Assembly: GCA_964557205.1 (NCBI GenBank)
Contig: CAZKZI010000028.1
Coordinates: forward strand, 1 to 26,742
Direction of reading: 5' to 3'
Source of the DNA: JAQVQN01 sp964557205
GTDB lineage: Bacteria; Verrucomicrobiota; Kiritimatiellia; RFP12; UBA1067
Length of the DNA: 26,742 nt
The translations under genes were made by a program, and so were the position numbers. Under the pieces are notes generated by a model. That model was not told where the DNA came from and made no database searches. It saw nothing but the letters and a program-made list of their open reading frames with translations. Shown piece by piece: positions 16,386 to 24,348 of the stretch. Position 1 is the first letter of the stretch. Every line of letters starts with the position of its first letter.

Positions 16386-18461
16386 TTATTTGCAGTTCTC
16401 AATATCCCACTGAGTGGTGTATTTCATGATCAGATTCACAACCGGTGACGGGTCTTCAAGACCGTGGGGATGGTGGCCGCAGCCGGGCTTGCTGAAAACG
16501 GTGATGGTGCCGCCGAGGGCTTTATAACGCTGTTCGACGATGGCAGAGTTGGTTTCAGGCGGGACAGCGGTGTCAGCGTCACCGACAACGTGTATCAGCG
16601 GTATGCCCGCTGCGGCGATCGGCTTCAGGATGTCGACCGGATTGCCGTTATAGGCGATCGCTTCAGCTTCATCTTTAAAACCGTAAAGATTCAGGAGAGT
16701 TTTGACGCCTTCTTTGACACGTGTGCCTTTGGTAACGCCCATAGGCCAGCTTTTGAAATCACAGACCGGGGCATCGCCGTAGATGCACACGACTCTTTCA
16801 GGGTTAGCCGCAGCGAAACGGTACGCGTACAAACCGCCGCGGCTGACGGCTGTAAGCGAGCCCTTCTGGTTAAGGCCCTTTGCCGTCAAGTGCTGGTAGA
16901 AGGCATTCATTTTTCTCAGAGCCGCGGGACTGCCGAGGGACATGGTGCCGACTTTGGCGTGCACAAAATAAAAGCCGTTTTCCAAAAACCTAACCGTGCC
17001 GGTGCGTTGCGGAAAAGCTTCCGGCCACTCCGTGCACCATACCCAGTGGTTGCCGGGGCGCGGGTTTACCGGAGCCGCGACCCAGCAATCTGTCTCGCCG
17101 ACTTTGAAATGATGGCGCTTGAAACCCAGCCAGTCGTCAGTCTTTTCAGCCTGCCAGTCGACAGCCATGCCGAAGGCTTGGTCGGTAAAGGACAGATAAC
17201 ATTGCCAGTCGTATGTGGCGATGCCGTGCTCGAAAGGGCGGCGGTGGTAGGCCATGTGCGAGCTAATAGAGGGGGACATCTCTTCGGGCCATTCAGTTGC
17301 TGGCAATCCGGGGAGACCCAAGAATTTCCAGACCGGTTCGGCGGCCTTCATGCTGAGAAACTCTCCGTATGGATCGAACCACTTGCCGGGAAAGCTGGAG
17401 ACATAGAGTTTGCGGGGGGCGCATGCGGCCAGTAGCATGTGCTGATCGAAGGGCATGGCTGCTTCGTTGTCGCTGTATTTGCGAAAATTGTTGCAGAACC
17501 AGTAAGGAAACATCTTGTTCTGGGTGGAGACATTCTCACCGTAGTCACGTTTGGCGAGCGGCACTCCGCCGCCGCCGGTCTGATTGGGTATGACAACTGC
17601 GAAACGCTCGTCTTTGGCACCGGCCAGCAGCGCGGTCTTGGCAAGACGTGAGCAACCGACCGCCGCGACGCGACGTGTGTCAATAGCGGACTCTTTTTCA
17701 AGCATGTCCATGCCGCGCATGAGTGCCCAGGCCCAGGCAGCGAGCGCGGTCGTGTTGTTGCCGGCGTCAGGTGCTTGCGGTGGGAACACCGTATGCACAC
17801 CGTTGGTATAGAGTTCTTTGTGGTCAGGCGCGATATCCCCGTAGCAGGCCGTGGCAAGGGCGTAGCCGCGCCGGATCAGCAGGTCAAACGGCCACGACTG
17901 GGCTTGTCCAGGCTGGGCGCTGAGTCCGCGGCTCTTTTCAGACGCGCGGTTGTTTTCGATAAAATGTTTCTTGTTGTTGCGCAGCCATCCCGCCGTCAGG
18001 ATGATCGCCGGATCAACATCGATCTCGTGGTTGCCGTAGTAGTTTAGGCCGATATAGGCCGGAACCGGAGCCGGGGCGTTTTTGGGAATATAGAGTAGCC
18101 AGTCGATTTTTGGGCCGGTGCTGTCATTCCGGAACCACATGCGGATTTGTTTGCGGGTGGCGCGTCCGTTCATGACGTCCTTAGTTTCCAACAGTTCCAG
18201 GCGCATCACCTCCGGCGGCGGCGGGATGGCACCGTACATCTGATCCTCGAAGATCGCTATGATTTCGGCGCGGCGTTTAGGCCATTGCGCAGGTGAGGCG
18301 AGTTTTGTGCCATCCGCGAAGGTCAGTGGGTCGGGCAGGGTATAGGGCGCTATTTTAGACTCGTCATAATTCGCAGGGCGCGCGGACAGGAACAAGGGTA
18401 CGGCAATCATGCCGAGAGTTTTCAGCATGAGCGTATGTCTGCTAAAGGACAATTTTTTCAT
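16386..18461 (-). CDS. Secreted protein with two alpha/beta-hydrolase domains (CE15-like glucuronoyl esterase plus second hydrolase)
   Basis: A 691-aa protein with a Sec signal peptide at 1-27 (MKKLSF, then a hydrophobic stretch to LSA). Residues about 30-430 match CE15 glucuronoyl esterases: nucleophile elbow GCSRLAK with Ser271, IPNQTGGGG, DQHMLLAACAPRKLYVSS, WFDPYGEFLS (Asp363 as candidate acid) and YHRRPFEHGI with His412. Such enzymes cut the ester between glucuronic acid on xylan and lignin. Residues about 450-691 form a second hydrolase with Ser540 in SRGG, Asp628 or Asp630 in VGDADTAVPP and His663/664 in CGHHPHG, perhaps another carbohydrate esterase. Usual CE15 proteins are one domain, so this is a fusion. 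The start has AAGGAG about 10 bases upstream in mRNA. The next gene begins at the adjoining base. Confidence 0.85.
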   Translation of the reverse strand: MKKLSFSRHTLMLKTLGMIAVPLFLSARPANYDESKIAPYTLPDPLTFADGTKLASPAQWPKRRAEIIAIFEDQMYGAIPPPPEVMRLELLETKDVMNGRATRKQIRMWFRNDSTGPKIDWLLYIPKNAPAPVPAYIGLNYYGNHEIDVDPAIILTAGWLRNNKKHFIENNRASEKSRGLSAQPGQAQSWPFDLLIRRGYALATACYGDIAPDHKELYTNGVHTVFPPQAPDAGNNTTALAAWAWALMRGMDMLEKESAIDTRRVAAVGCSRLAKTALLAGAKDERFAVVIPNQTGGGGVPLAKRDYGENVSTQNKMFPYWFCNNFRKYSDNEAAMPFDQHMLLAACAPRKLYVSSFPGKWFDPYGEFLSMKAAEPVWKFLGLPGLPATEWPEEMSPSISSHMAYHRRPFEHGIATYDWQCYLSFTDQAFGMAVDWQAEKTDDWLGFKRHHFKVGETDCWVAAPVNPRPGNHWVWCTEWPEAFPQRTGTVRFLENGFYFVHAKVGTMSLGSPAALRKMNAFYQHLTAKGLNQKGSLTAVSRGGLYAYRFAAANPERVVCIYGDAPVCDFKSWPMGVTKGTRVKEGVKTLLNLYGFKDEAEAIAYNGNPVDILKPIAAAGIPLIHVVGDADTAVPPETNSAIVEQRYKALGGTITVFSKPGCGHHPHGLEDPSPVVNLIMKYTTQWDIENCK

Positions 18462-18651
18462 TAAAAGGACTCTCCTTGTGTATCGTCAGACTATCGGGCC
18501 GACGGGGTATTTTTGTTCGTATGGCGTGTGCCTCAAGCGAAAGGTCACGACTCGTGAGAACTGTTGTTTGCCGCCTCTTGCTGGTCAACGGCTTTGCGAC
18601 TCCCATTTCTTCATGCGGAAAGGTTATCAGAAGATCGTGCGGCAGGCAACA

Positions 18652-18722
18652 CCGGCAAGGCAATTCAGCCCGAGAGCGATTCAATTTTGTTGCATCGCTC
18701 TCGGGCTGAATTGTCTTGTCGG
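18652..18722. repeat. Long inverted repeat (29-bp stem, 13-nt loop)
   Basis: The arms at 18661-18680 and 18694-18713 are perfect 20-base reverse complements with loop 18681-18693. The pairing continues outward for nine more positions (18652-18660 with 18714-18722), seven Watson-Crick and two G:T. The outer right arm contains the -35 box of the promoter at 18716-18744. It has no T-run directly after it, so it is not a standard terminator. It could be a regulatory hairpin or operator, or a relic of a small inverted-repeat element. Confidence 0.8.
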
Positions 18723-18744
18723 AGGCCGGAGGCTTTTGTATCTT
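18716..18744 (+). promoter_or_regulatory. Probable sigma70-type promoter for the coiled-coil protein gene
   Basis: TTGTCG at 18716-18721 and TATCTT at 18739-18744 are separated by 17 bases, each matching 4 of 6 consensus bases. Transcription would start near 18751, giving a leader of about 30 bases that contains GGAG (18772-18775) and the gene start at 18783. Confidence 0.45.
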
Positions 18745-18782
18745 AATTGCACATGATATGTACTTTCTTTCGGAGACTGATG

Positions 18783-19931
18783 ATGAGCATTTGTTCTAAG
18801 CCGGTTTTTTATTTTTTGTTGTCGCTTTCGGCGCTGACCTGCGCCCGCGCGTCCGACCTAGTGACATTCAAGGGGTTGTACGGAAAAAACACGGATGAGA
18901 TCCGAACGAGCTATAAGACTCGCTTTGACGGGCTTCAGATAATGTATGTAAATGCGTTGCAGTCTTTTCAGGAGCAGACGCAGGGCAAAGGCGATCTGAA
19001 AGCCACAAAAGCCGCGATTTCTGAGATCGAGCGGTTTAAAAAGGCCAGGTGCCTGCCGGCTGAGACAGCGGATGATGAAATACCTGAGATCAAAGCGTTG
19101 CAGGAGGCTTATGTAGGACAGTACAGCAAACTGGAGTCGGAAATGCTGGCCAGATTGTGCGACTTGTCTGCCAAGTATGAACAGGCACTGGAACGTCTGC
19201 AAAAGGATCTGACCCGGGCGCTTAAGCTAGATGAGGCGACCGCCGTTATGGAGGAGAGGCAGAAGGCTAAGGATGCAATAAATGATTTCAACGTACGGAT
19301 AACTTCTTTGAAGGGGGGGCATTGGGCTGGTGAAGCTGCACCTGATGCGATGCCGGGCAATGATGCAGGCGAGGTTCAGGACACGCCGCCTGAATCTGTA
19401 GCCGAAAAAATTAAAGCTTCGGTCTCGGTCGCGACCGAGAGCGTGGCGGAGCCTGCCGTAAAAAGAATTACGGTATATGTGGACGCTAAAACGGTTGGCA
19501 GGGGCGGCAACACAAAATCGTCACGCAGCAAGGTGCGTAACATGACGTGTGAGGTGTCGGCGCGTCTGACAAGCTTTGATGTGCGACATACTCCGGCTAG
19601 GGTGATCGTGTTTTTTATTGGCAGGGACAGTGACGGGAGCTTGCTTGTCGCTGAAAAGCAAGAGCGTGAGGTTGAACTGGATAAGGCCAAGGGCTGGGTC
19701 GGCAGTTTCACATCAAAAGACATCCGGGAGAACGATCCTTACCATTACTTTTATTACGATAACGGCGACAGGAGATGGTTTAACGGCGCTAAGCTCCAAG
19801 GGTGGGTTGTGCAGGTATGGGCCTGCGGTCAATTGGCAGGTAAAGGGGCTTCTTTGAATCAGTTGATGAAGTATGCCGATTCCAAAGACTTGGCAAAAGA
19901 GATCGGCCTGATGTTAGAGGGTAATGAGTAG
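18783..19931 (+). CDS. Hypothetical secreted coiled-coil protein with C-terminal beta-rich domain
   Basis: About 382 aa. A Sec signal peptide (1-23, ending CARA) leads to a helical charged region (about 37-175) likely to form coiled coil. It holds two related segments: MYVNALQSFQEQ...GDLKATKAAISE (about 54-81) and KYEQALERLQKDLTRALKLD followed by EATAVMEE (131-158), both built as Y..AL...Q.....LK-type helices, consistent with an internal duplication. A Pro/Ala-rich linker (about 180-227) follows. The end (about 228-350) is beta-strand rich with aromatic residues, including DPYHYFYYDNGDRRWFNG. I do not recognise a catalytic motif and assign no function. The second of two adjacent ATGs is used because GGAG lies seven bases before it. 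The aldo/keto reductase gene follows on the same strand. Confidence 0.7.
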   Translation: MSICSKPVFYFLLSLSALTCARASDLVTFKGLYGKNTDEIRTSYKTRFDGLQIMYVNALQSFQEQTQGKGDLKATKAAISEIERFKKARCLPAETADDEIPEIKALQEAYVGQYSKLESEMLARLCDLSAKYEQALERLQKDLTRALKLDEATAVMEERQKAKDAINDFNVRITSLKGGHWAGEAAPDAMPGNDAGEVQDTPPESVAEKIKASVSVATESVAEPAVKRITVYVDAKTVGRGGNTKSSRSKVRNMTCEVSARLTSFDVRHTPARVIVFFIGRDSDGSLLVAEKQEREVELDKAKGWVGSFTSKDIRENDPYHYFYYDNGDRRWFNGAKLQGWVVQVWACGQLAGKGASLNQLMKYADSKDLAKEIGLMLEGNE

Positions 19932-19983
19932 TCCGAATCGAATTGATCTTGGGTTTTGTCCGTATAAAACAGGGAGTTTGACG

Positions 19984-20970
19984 ATGAAGTATCGGAAGTT
20001 GGGTTCGTCAGGACTTGAGGTGTCGACAATCGCGTTGGGCACATGGGCGGTGGGCGGAGGACCGTGGTGGGGAGAATCGGACGATCAGGAATCGATAAGG
20101 GCTATCCACGCCGCCATAGACGCAGGGGTCAATCTGATCGACACCGCGCCCGTTTACGGATTCGGTCACAGCGAGGAGGTTGTGGGACTCGCTGTGCGTG
20201 ACCGTCGCGACAAGGTTATTATAGCTTCCAAGTGCGGCTTGTGGTGGGATGACGATAGCGGCACGCCGTATTTCGAACAGAGCGGTCGCAAAGTGCGTAA
20301 CTGTCTTGAGCCTCGCACGATCCGTAGCGAAGTCGATAATAGCCTGCGTCGGCTGGGAATAGACTGCATTGATCTGATGCAGACGCACAAACAGGTAGGG
20401 CCGGGCGAAACGCGCATCGCCGACACCATGGAGTGCCTGATGCGGTTGCGTTCAGAGGGCAAAATAAGGGAGATAGGAGTGTCTACCTGCACTCCCGCAC
20501 AGATGGACGAATACCGTGCCGCCGGGGTACTGGTAAGCAACCAGCCGCGCTACAGCATGCTTGACCGTGCTATCGAGTCCGAAGTATTGCCATACTGCAT
20601 AAAGCACAACATTGCGGTTTTGGCGTATACGCCGCTGGAGCAGGGGTTGCTGACGGGCAAGATCGGAATGGATACTGAGATCGCGCCGGAGCTTTTCCGT
20701 AACAACATAGCTTGGTTCGCGCCGGGCAAGCGTAGCAAGGTTTTGCAGATGCTTGAAGCGTGGTGCCCGTTAACTGAGAAGTATGGTTGCACCATGGCAC
20801 AATTGGTGTTGGCCTGGACGGTCGAGCAGCCGGGTGTGACTTCCGCCTTGTGCGGCGCTCGCAAGGTGTCTCACGCGGTCGAGAACGCCGGTGCTGGTGC
20901 AGTGGAGATCAGCGCGGACGATATTGCCCTGATGCGCTGCGATGTCGAGGCGGTCGCGCCTGCGACGTGA
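19984..20970 (+). CDS. Aldo/keto reductase
   Basis: A 328-aa NAD(P)H-dependent oxidoreductase of the aldo/keto reductase family, a TIM-barrel enzyme that reduces sugar or other carbonyls. The catalytic tetrad is complete: Asp53 and Tyr58 in IDTAPVYGFG, Lys83 in IASKCG and His135 in LMQTHKQV. The C-terminal CGARKVSHAVENAGA matches the coenzyme-binding segment. It resembles bacterial AKR subfamilies with YRKLGSSGLEVS starts. The ATG at 19984 is preceded by AGGGAG at proper spacing; an upstream in-frame GTA/ATG extension that overlaps the end of the previous gene lacks a ribosome site. Substrate cannot be read from the sequence. The gap to the previous gene is 52 bases. Confidence 0.92.
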   Translation: MKYRKLGSSGLEVSTIALGTWAVGGGPWWGESDDQESIRAIHAAIDAGVNLIDTAPVYGFGHSEEVVGLAVRDRRDKVIIASKCGLWWDDDSGTPYFEQSGRKVRNCLEPRTIRSEVDNSLRRLGIDCIDLMQTHKQVGPGETRIADTMECLMRLRSEGKIREIGVSTCTPAQMDEYRAAGVLVSNQPRYSMLDRAIESEVLPYCIKHNIAVLAYTPLEQGLLTGKIGMDTEIAPELFRNNIAWFAPGKRSKVLQMLEAWCPLTEKYGCTMAQLVLAWTVEQPGVTSALCGARKVSHAVENAGAGAVEISADDIALMRCDVEAVAPAT

Positions 20971-21013
20971 CTCTAAAGGCCTTTAATTCAGCAGTTACAC
21001 TAGGAGTTTTAAG

Positions 21014-21661
21014 GTGCTAGAGTTTGAGAGACTATTTTGGGCGGATCATCCGGGTGACATTCTGGCCGGGGTGGATGAGGCCGGCAGGGGGTGTCTGGCG
21101 GGACCGGTGGTGGCGGGCGCGGTCTCGATGCCGGCAGATGCCGCTGAACGGCTATACGCGGGGGATTTAGCTGAATTGACGGACTCAAAGCAGTTGACAG
21201 TGGTGCGGCGCGAGGCGTTTTTCGAGCGCCTGACCGCATCGACGGAAATTTCGTGGGCCACGGGCATGTGCAACGCGAAAGAGATCGACCGGTTCAACAT
21301 ACTAGCCGCCACGCATCTGGCGATGCGGCGGGCTGTGGAGGCGTTGACGGTTCAGCCCGGGCATGTTCTGGTGGACGGATTGCCGGTTAAGGGCTTGCCA
21401 TGCGCCTCGACAGCGATCGTGAAGGGTGATGCCAAGAGTTTTCTGATCGCGGCAGCCAGTGTGGTCGCCAAGGTCACGCGTGACCGTCTCATGCAGGGGT
21501 TGGACGCGATTTTTCCCGAGTACGGTTTCGCGTCGAACAAGGGATATGGCGTGAACGAGCACATGGCAGCTCTTTTTCGTCACGGGTCATGCTCCGAACA
21601 CCGCCATACTTTCCGTCCGGTGCAAGACGCGGACCAGAAGCTACCGGGCTTCGAGTTTTGA
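21014..21661 (+). CDS. rnhB: Ribonuclease HII
   Basis: A 215-aa enzyme that removes RNA from RNA-DNA hybrids and single ribonucleotides misincorporated in DNA. The metal-binding acidic residues are Asp21 and Glu22 in AGVDEAGRGCLAGPV, Asp121 in VLVDGLP and Asp139 in VKGDAKS, and SFLIAAASVVAKVTRD is the family's conserved helix. DSKQL and EYGFASNKGYG are also typical of HII. The start codon is GTG at 21014 with GGAG seven bases upstream; no ATG exists in a suitable place. Length is within the normal range. It lies 43 bases after the reductase gene and converges on aspS. Confidence 0.93.
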   Translation: MLEFERLFWADHPGDILAGVDEAGRGCLAGPVVAGAVSMPADAAERLYAGDLAELTDSKQLTVVRREAFFERLTASTEISWATGMCNAKEIDRFNILAATHLAMRRAVEALTVQPGHVLVDGLPVKGLPCASTAIVKGDAKSFLIAAASVVAKVTRDRLMQGLDAIFPEYGFASNKGYGVNEHMAALFRHGSCSEHRHTFRPVQDADQKLPGFEF

Positions 21662-21708
21662 TGCCGTGCCGGAAGTGTCCAGTGTTACCATGACGCAGTG
21701 GGAATCCG

Positions 21709-21731
21709 CCTGCCGCGCAGGGGCCATTTTT
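21709..21731 (+). terminator. Weak possible intrinsic terminator after rnhB
   Basis: CCTGC and GCAGG (21709-21713 and 21717-21721) form a 5-bp stem with a CGC loop, followed after GGCCA by five T (21727-21731). It lies 48 bases after the rnhB stop and between convergent genes. Confidence 0.35.
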
Positions 21732-21800
21732 GAGCGGAACGGAATAAGAAAAAGGAAACGCCGGAATGAAGACAATGAAACAGATGAGTTGGAAGACGGC

Positions 21801-23573
21801 CTAGGCTTCCCGGCCGCGTATTTTGATGTGCAGCTCGCGGAGCTGCTTTTCCGTGACATCAGATGGTGCGCTCATCATGAGATCTTGGGCTTTCTGGTTC
21901 ATTGGGAAGGCGATGACTTCGCGGATGTTCTCCTCGCCTGCCAGCAACATGACGATACGGTCGATACCGGGTGCGATACCTCCGTGAGGCGGCGCCCCGA
22001 ACTTGAAGGCGTTGAGAAGGCATGAGAATTTCTGCTCGACGACTTCCGGTCCGTAGCCGGCGATTTCAAAGGCCTTGTACATGATCTCCGGCAGGTGGTT
22101 ACGAATTGCCCCGCTTGAAAGCTCGGTGCCGTTGCATACAACATCGTACTGGTAGGCCAGTATATCTAGCGGATTTTTATGCAGCAAAGCGTCCATACCG
22201 CCTTGCGGCATGGAGAAAGGGTTGTGCGAAAAAACTACAGACCCGGTCTCGGGGTCATTCTCAAACATCGGGAAGTCGACGATCCAGCAGAACTTAAAGA
22301 CATTCTTGTCGATCAGATTTAGGTCGCGGCCAAGTTTTGCCCTGAGTTCGCCGCCGATTTTGGCGGCCTTATCAGTTTCGTCGCATACAAAGAAGATGAC
22401 GTCGCCATCCTGCGCTTTGGCCATGTCGGCGAGGGCGGCCAGCTCGTCAGGGGTCAGGAACTTCTGGATCGGGCCTTTGACGGCGCCGCTGTCCCAAATC
22501 AGATAGGCGAGGCCTTTCGAACCAAGCGCTTTAGCGTGTTCGACGAGCTTATCAAAGAAACTGCGCGGCTTGCCCTTGATATTTTTGACCGGAATGGCGC
22601 GCACGACAGAACCGGATTTTACAGAGGCGGCGAAGGCGTTGAAGCCAGATTTTTTGAAAAGGTCGGAACAGTCGAACATCTCTATAGGTATGCGCAGGTC
22701 GGGTTTGTCGCTGCCGTATTTAAGCATGGCTTCACGAAAGGGGATGCGGGGCCATGGGGTGGGGTCGGTCTGTTTGCTGGAGAATTTTGCAAAGGTTTTA
22801 TAAAGCACATCTTCGACTATGGCGAAGACATCCTCTTGTGTCACAAAAGACATCTCCATATCCAACTGATAAAATTCGCCGGGAGAGCGGTCGGCACGCG
22901 CGTCCTCGTCGCGGAAGCACGGGGCGATCTGGAAGTAACGGTCAAACCCGGCCACCATCAGCAGTTGCTTAAAAAGCTGCGGGGCTTGCGGCAGGGCGTA
23001 AAACTTGCCGTGGTGCACACGGCTGGGCACCAGATAATCTCGAGCGCCTTCAGGCGAGCTGCATGTTAGGATAGGTGTCTGATATTCGTTAAAGCCGTGC
23101 GTTTCCATGGCTTTGCGCAGACAGGAGATTATTCTGGAGCGCAGCAGGATGTTTTTGTGAATGCGTTCGCGCCGCAAATCCAGAAACCGGTATTTCAGTC
23201 GCAGGTCTTCCGCCCCGTCCTCGTCGCCGGGAATATAAAGGGGAGTCTGTTCGGAACCGGCCTCGACTAGGCATTCGTCGGCGACAAGTTCGATTTCGCC
23301 GGTGGGAAGGTCTGGGTTGATGGTTGAGGTCTCGCGCGGAACCACTTTGCCTGTAACGGTGATGACACTTTCAAGCTTGGATCGGCTAAGCTTATCGAAA
23401 AAATCGCGGCTGGGGTGAATGACCACTTGTGTTATGCCGTAATGGTCACGCAAATCTATAAACAAGATGCCGCCGTGGTCGCGCACACGGAAAATCCAAC
23501 CGGAGAGTCGGACGGTGGCGCCCGCGTCGCTGGCGCACAATTGGTTGCAGGTATGGCTTCGATATTGGTGCAT
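21801..23573 (-). CDS. aspS: Aspartyl-tRNA synthetase
   Basis: A 590-aa class IIb synthetase that charges tRNA with aspartate. The N-terminal OB-fold anticodon-binding domain (about 1-105) precedes the catalytic domain: PEGARDYLVPSR and YALPQAPQLFKQ (about 174-203), motif 2 FRDEDARADRSPGEFYQLD (220-238) and motif 3 GIAPGIDRIVMLLAG near the C-terminus. Between motif 2 and 3 is the bacterial insertion domain (about 290-430). His33 in RVRDHGGILF replaces the Leu found at that place in the discriminating Escherichia coli enzyme, so the enzyme may also charge tRNA-Asn. The start ATG at 23573 has GAGGAT upstream at good distance. It ends at the CTAG palindrome where the gene meets rnhB-side sequence. 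Confidence 0.94.
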   Translation of the reverse strand: MHQYRSHTCNQLCASDAGATVRLSGWIFRVRDHGGILFIDLRDHYGITQVVIHPSRDFFDKLSRSKLESVITVTGKVVPRETSTINPDLPTGEIELVADECLVEAGSEQTPLYIPGDEDGAEDLRLKYRFLDLRRERIHKNILLRSRIISCLRKAMETHGFNEYQTPILTCSSPEGARDYLVPSRVHHGKFYALPQAPQLFKQLLMVAGFDRYFQIAPCFRDEDARADRSPGEFYQLDMEMSFVTQEDVFAIVEDVLYKTFAKFSSKQTDPTPWPRIPFREAMLKYGSDKPDLRIPIEMFDCSDLFKKSGFNAFAASVKSGSVVRAIPVKNIKGKPRSFFDKLVEHAKALGSKGLAYLIWDSGAVKGPIQKFLTPDELAALADMAKAQDGDVIFFVCDETDKAAKIGGELRAKLGRDLNLIDKNVFKFCWIVDFPMFENDPETGSVVFSHNPFSMPQGGMDALLHKNPLDILAYQYDVVCNGTELSSGAIRNHLPEIMYKAFEIAGYGPEVVEQKFSCLLNAFKFGAPPHGGIAPGIDRIVMLLAGEENIREVIAFPMNQKAQDLMMSAPSDVTEKQLRELHIKIRGREA

Positions 23574-23650
23574 TTCGGTTATCCTCGAAAATAAATAATT
23601 AAGCGTAGCAAAAAGGGGGGCTTCGAGTCATGCTGATTGTTGTTCTAGGG

Positions 23651-23690
23651 CAAAAAAAACCGTCGTTCCCTTGCGGGAGCGACGGGTTTT
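23651..23690 (-). terminator. Intrinsic terminator after the RRM gene
   Basis: In minus-strand sense the stem CCGTCG/CGACGG with inner TCCC/GGGA around a GCAA loop (one mismatch) is followed by eight T (reading 23659 to 23652). It lies about 40 bases beyond the stop of the RRM gene at 23730, in the gap before aspS. On the plus strand the same stem is followed by TTTT, so a second, weaker activity is possible. Confidence 0.8.
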
Positions 23691-23729
23691 CACTAGATTT
23701 AATTGAGCGAAAAATTCGCTGTCTGCCGT

Positions 23730-24095
23730 CTACCAGCGTGACTCGCGGCGCTCGCGGCCACCGCCGCCACTGCGTCCTCCGCCACTGCGGAAACCGCCGC
23801 CGCCGCCGCCGCCGCCGCCAAATCCACCGCCGCCGCCACGGCGCTCTTCGCGCGGTTTGGGCTGCGACTCATTGACGCGCAGGGTACGACCTTCCAGCTC
23901 TTTACCGTTGAGGCTGTCGATCGCGGCCTGGGCTTGGGCACGATCAGGCATTTCCACAAAACCGAAGCCTTTTGAACGGCCGGTCATGCGGTCAGCTACA
24001 ACACGCGCTGAGGTTACCTCGCCGAATTCTGAAAACGCGATTCTCAGTGCCTCGTCATTAGTTGAATAGGCAAGATTGCCCACATAGATGTCCAT
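23730..24095 (-). CDS. Glycine-rich RRM RNA-binding protein
   Basis: A 121-aa protein with one RNA-recognition motif (about 2-77): RNP2 IYVGNL (3-8) and RNP1 KGFGFVEM (42-49), each with the aromatic residues that stack on RNA. The C-terminal tail (about 86-121) is rich in Gly and Arg, RGGGGGFGGGGGGGGGF-like, as in bacterial and plastid cold-induced RRM proteins. The likely role is RNA chaperone or cold-adaptation protein; this is from family knowledge. The ATG at 24095 is used because MDIYVGNLAY is the canonical start and AAGGA lies eight bases upstream; an in-frame extension to 24185 lacks a ribosome site and the RNP spacing would be unusual. It has its own promoter and terminator. Confidence 0.9.
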   Translation of the reverse strand: MDIYVGNLAYSTNDEALRIAFSEFGEVTSARVVADRMTGRSKGFGFVEMPDRAQAQAAIDSLNGKELEGRTLRVNESQPKPREERRGGGGGFGGGGGGGGGFRSGGGRSGGGGRERRESRW

Positions 24096-24348
24096 GTCTC
24101 TGTCCTTCTCTACTTCACAAAAGCCATGTAGTGTTCTGTAACAGGCAAAACCGAAAACCATGGCCAGATACGGTTTTGTAGGCAACCTCGCCTATGCTGA
24201 CAAGTCCGTAAACTGTGGACAAAGACAGCCCCAAAGTGGTGTTGGCGTTTGAAATACCAAAGACAAGATTACACTTGATCCGCAGAGTCAGGAATAGAAA
24301 AATGAACAGAGCGGCTGACGTGATCGGCTTAGGGGTTCCAAACTTTCT

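Larger units (their letters stand above)
18462..18782. other. Divergent intergenic region with a long hairpin and one promoter
   Basis: The 321 bases separate two exported-protein genes, esterase to the left and coiled-coil protein to the right. The only clear structures are the inverted repeat at 18652-18722 and a plus-strand promoter ending near 18744, both annotated separately. I saw no convincing promoter for the esterase on the minus strand; its mRNA start region can form a small stem at AAGGA-GAG-TCCTT (about 18463-18476) that includes the ribosome site. No coding sequence is supported here. Confidence 0.6.

Noticed and set aside
20974..20985. 12-base palindrome TAAAGGCCTTTA between the reductase and rnhB
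   Set aside because: Single copy, no nearby promoter boxes; may be a chance sequence.
21766..21804. 12-codon frame with AAGGA upstream, between rnhB and aspS
   Set aside because: Too short to support and ends in the CTAG shared with aspS; likely chance.
21666..22025. Open frame of 119 aa following rnhB
   Set aside because: Most of it is antisense to aspS; the first 45 codons are charged but resemble no family, and the start GTG has no ribosome site.
23763..23840. CCG-rich repetitive stretch
   Set aside because: It is the Gly-rich coding tail of the RRM protein, not a CRISPR or tandem-repeat array.
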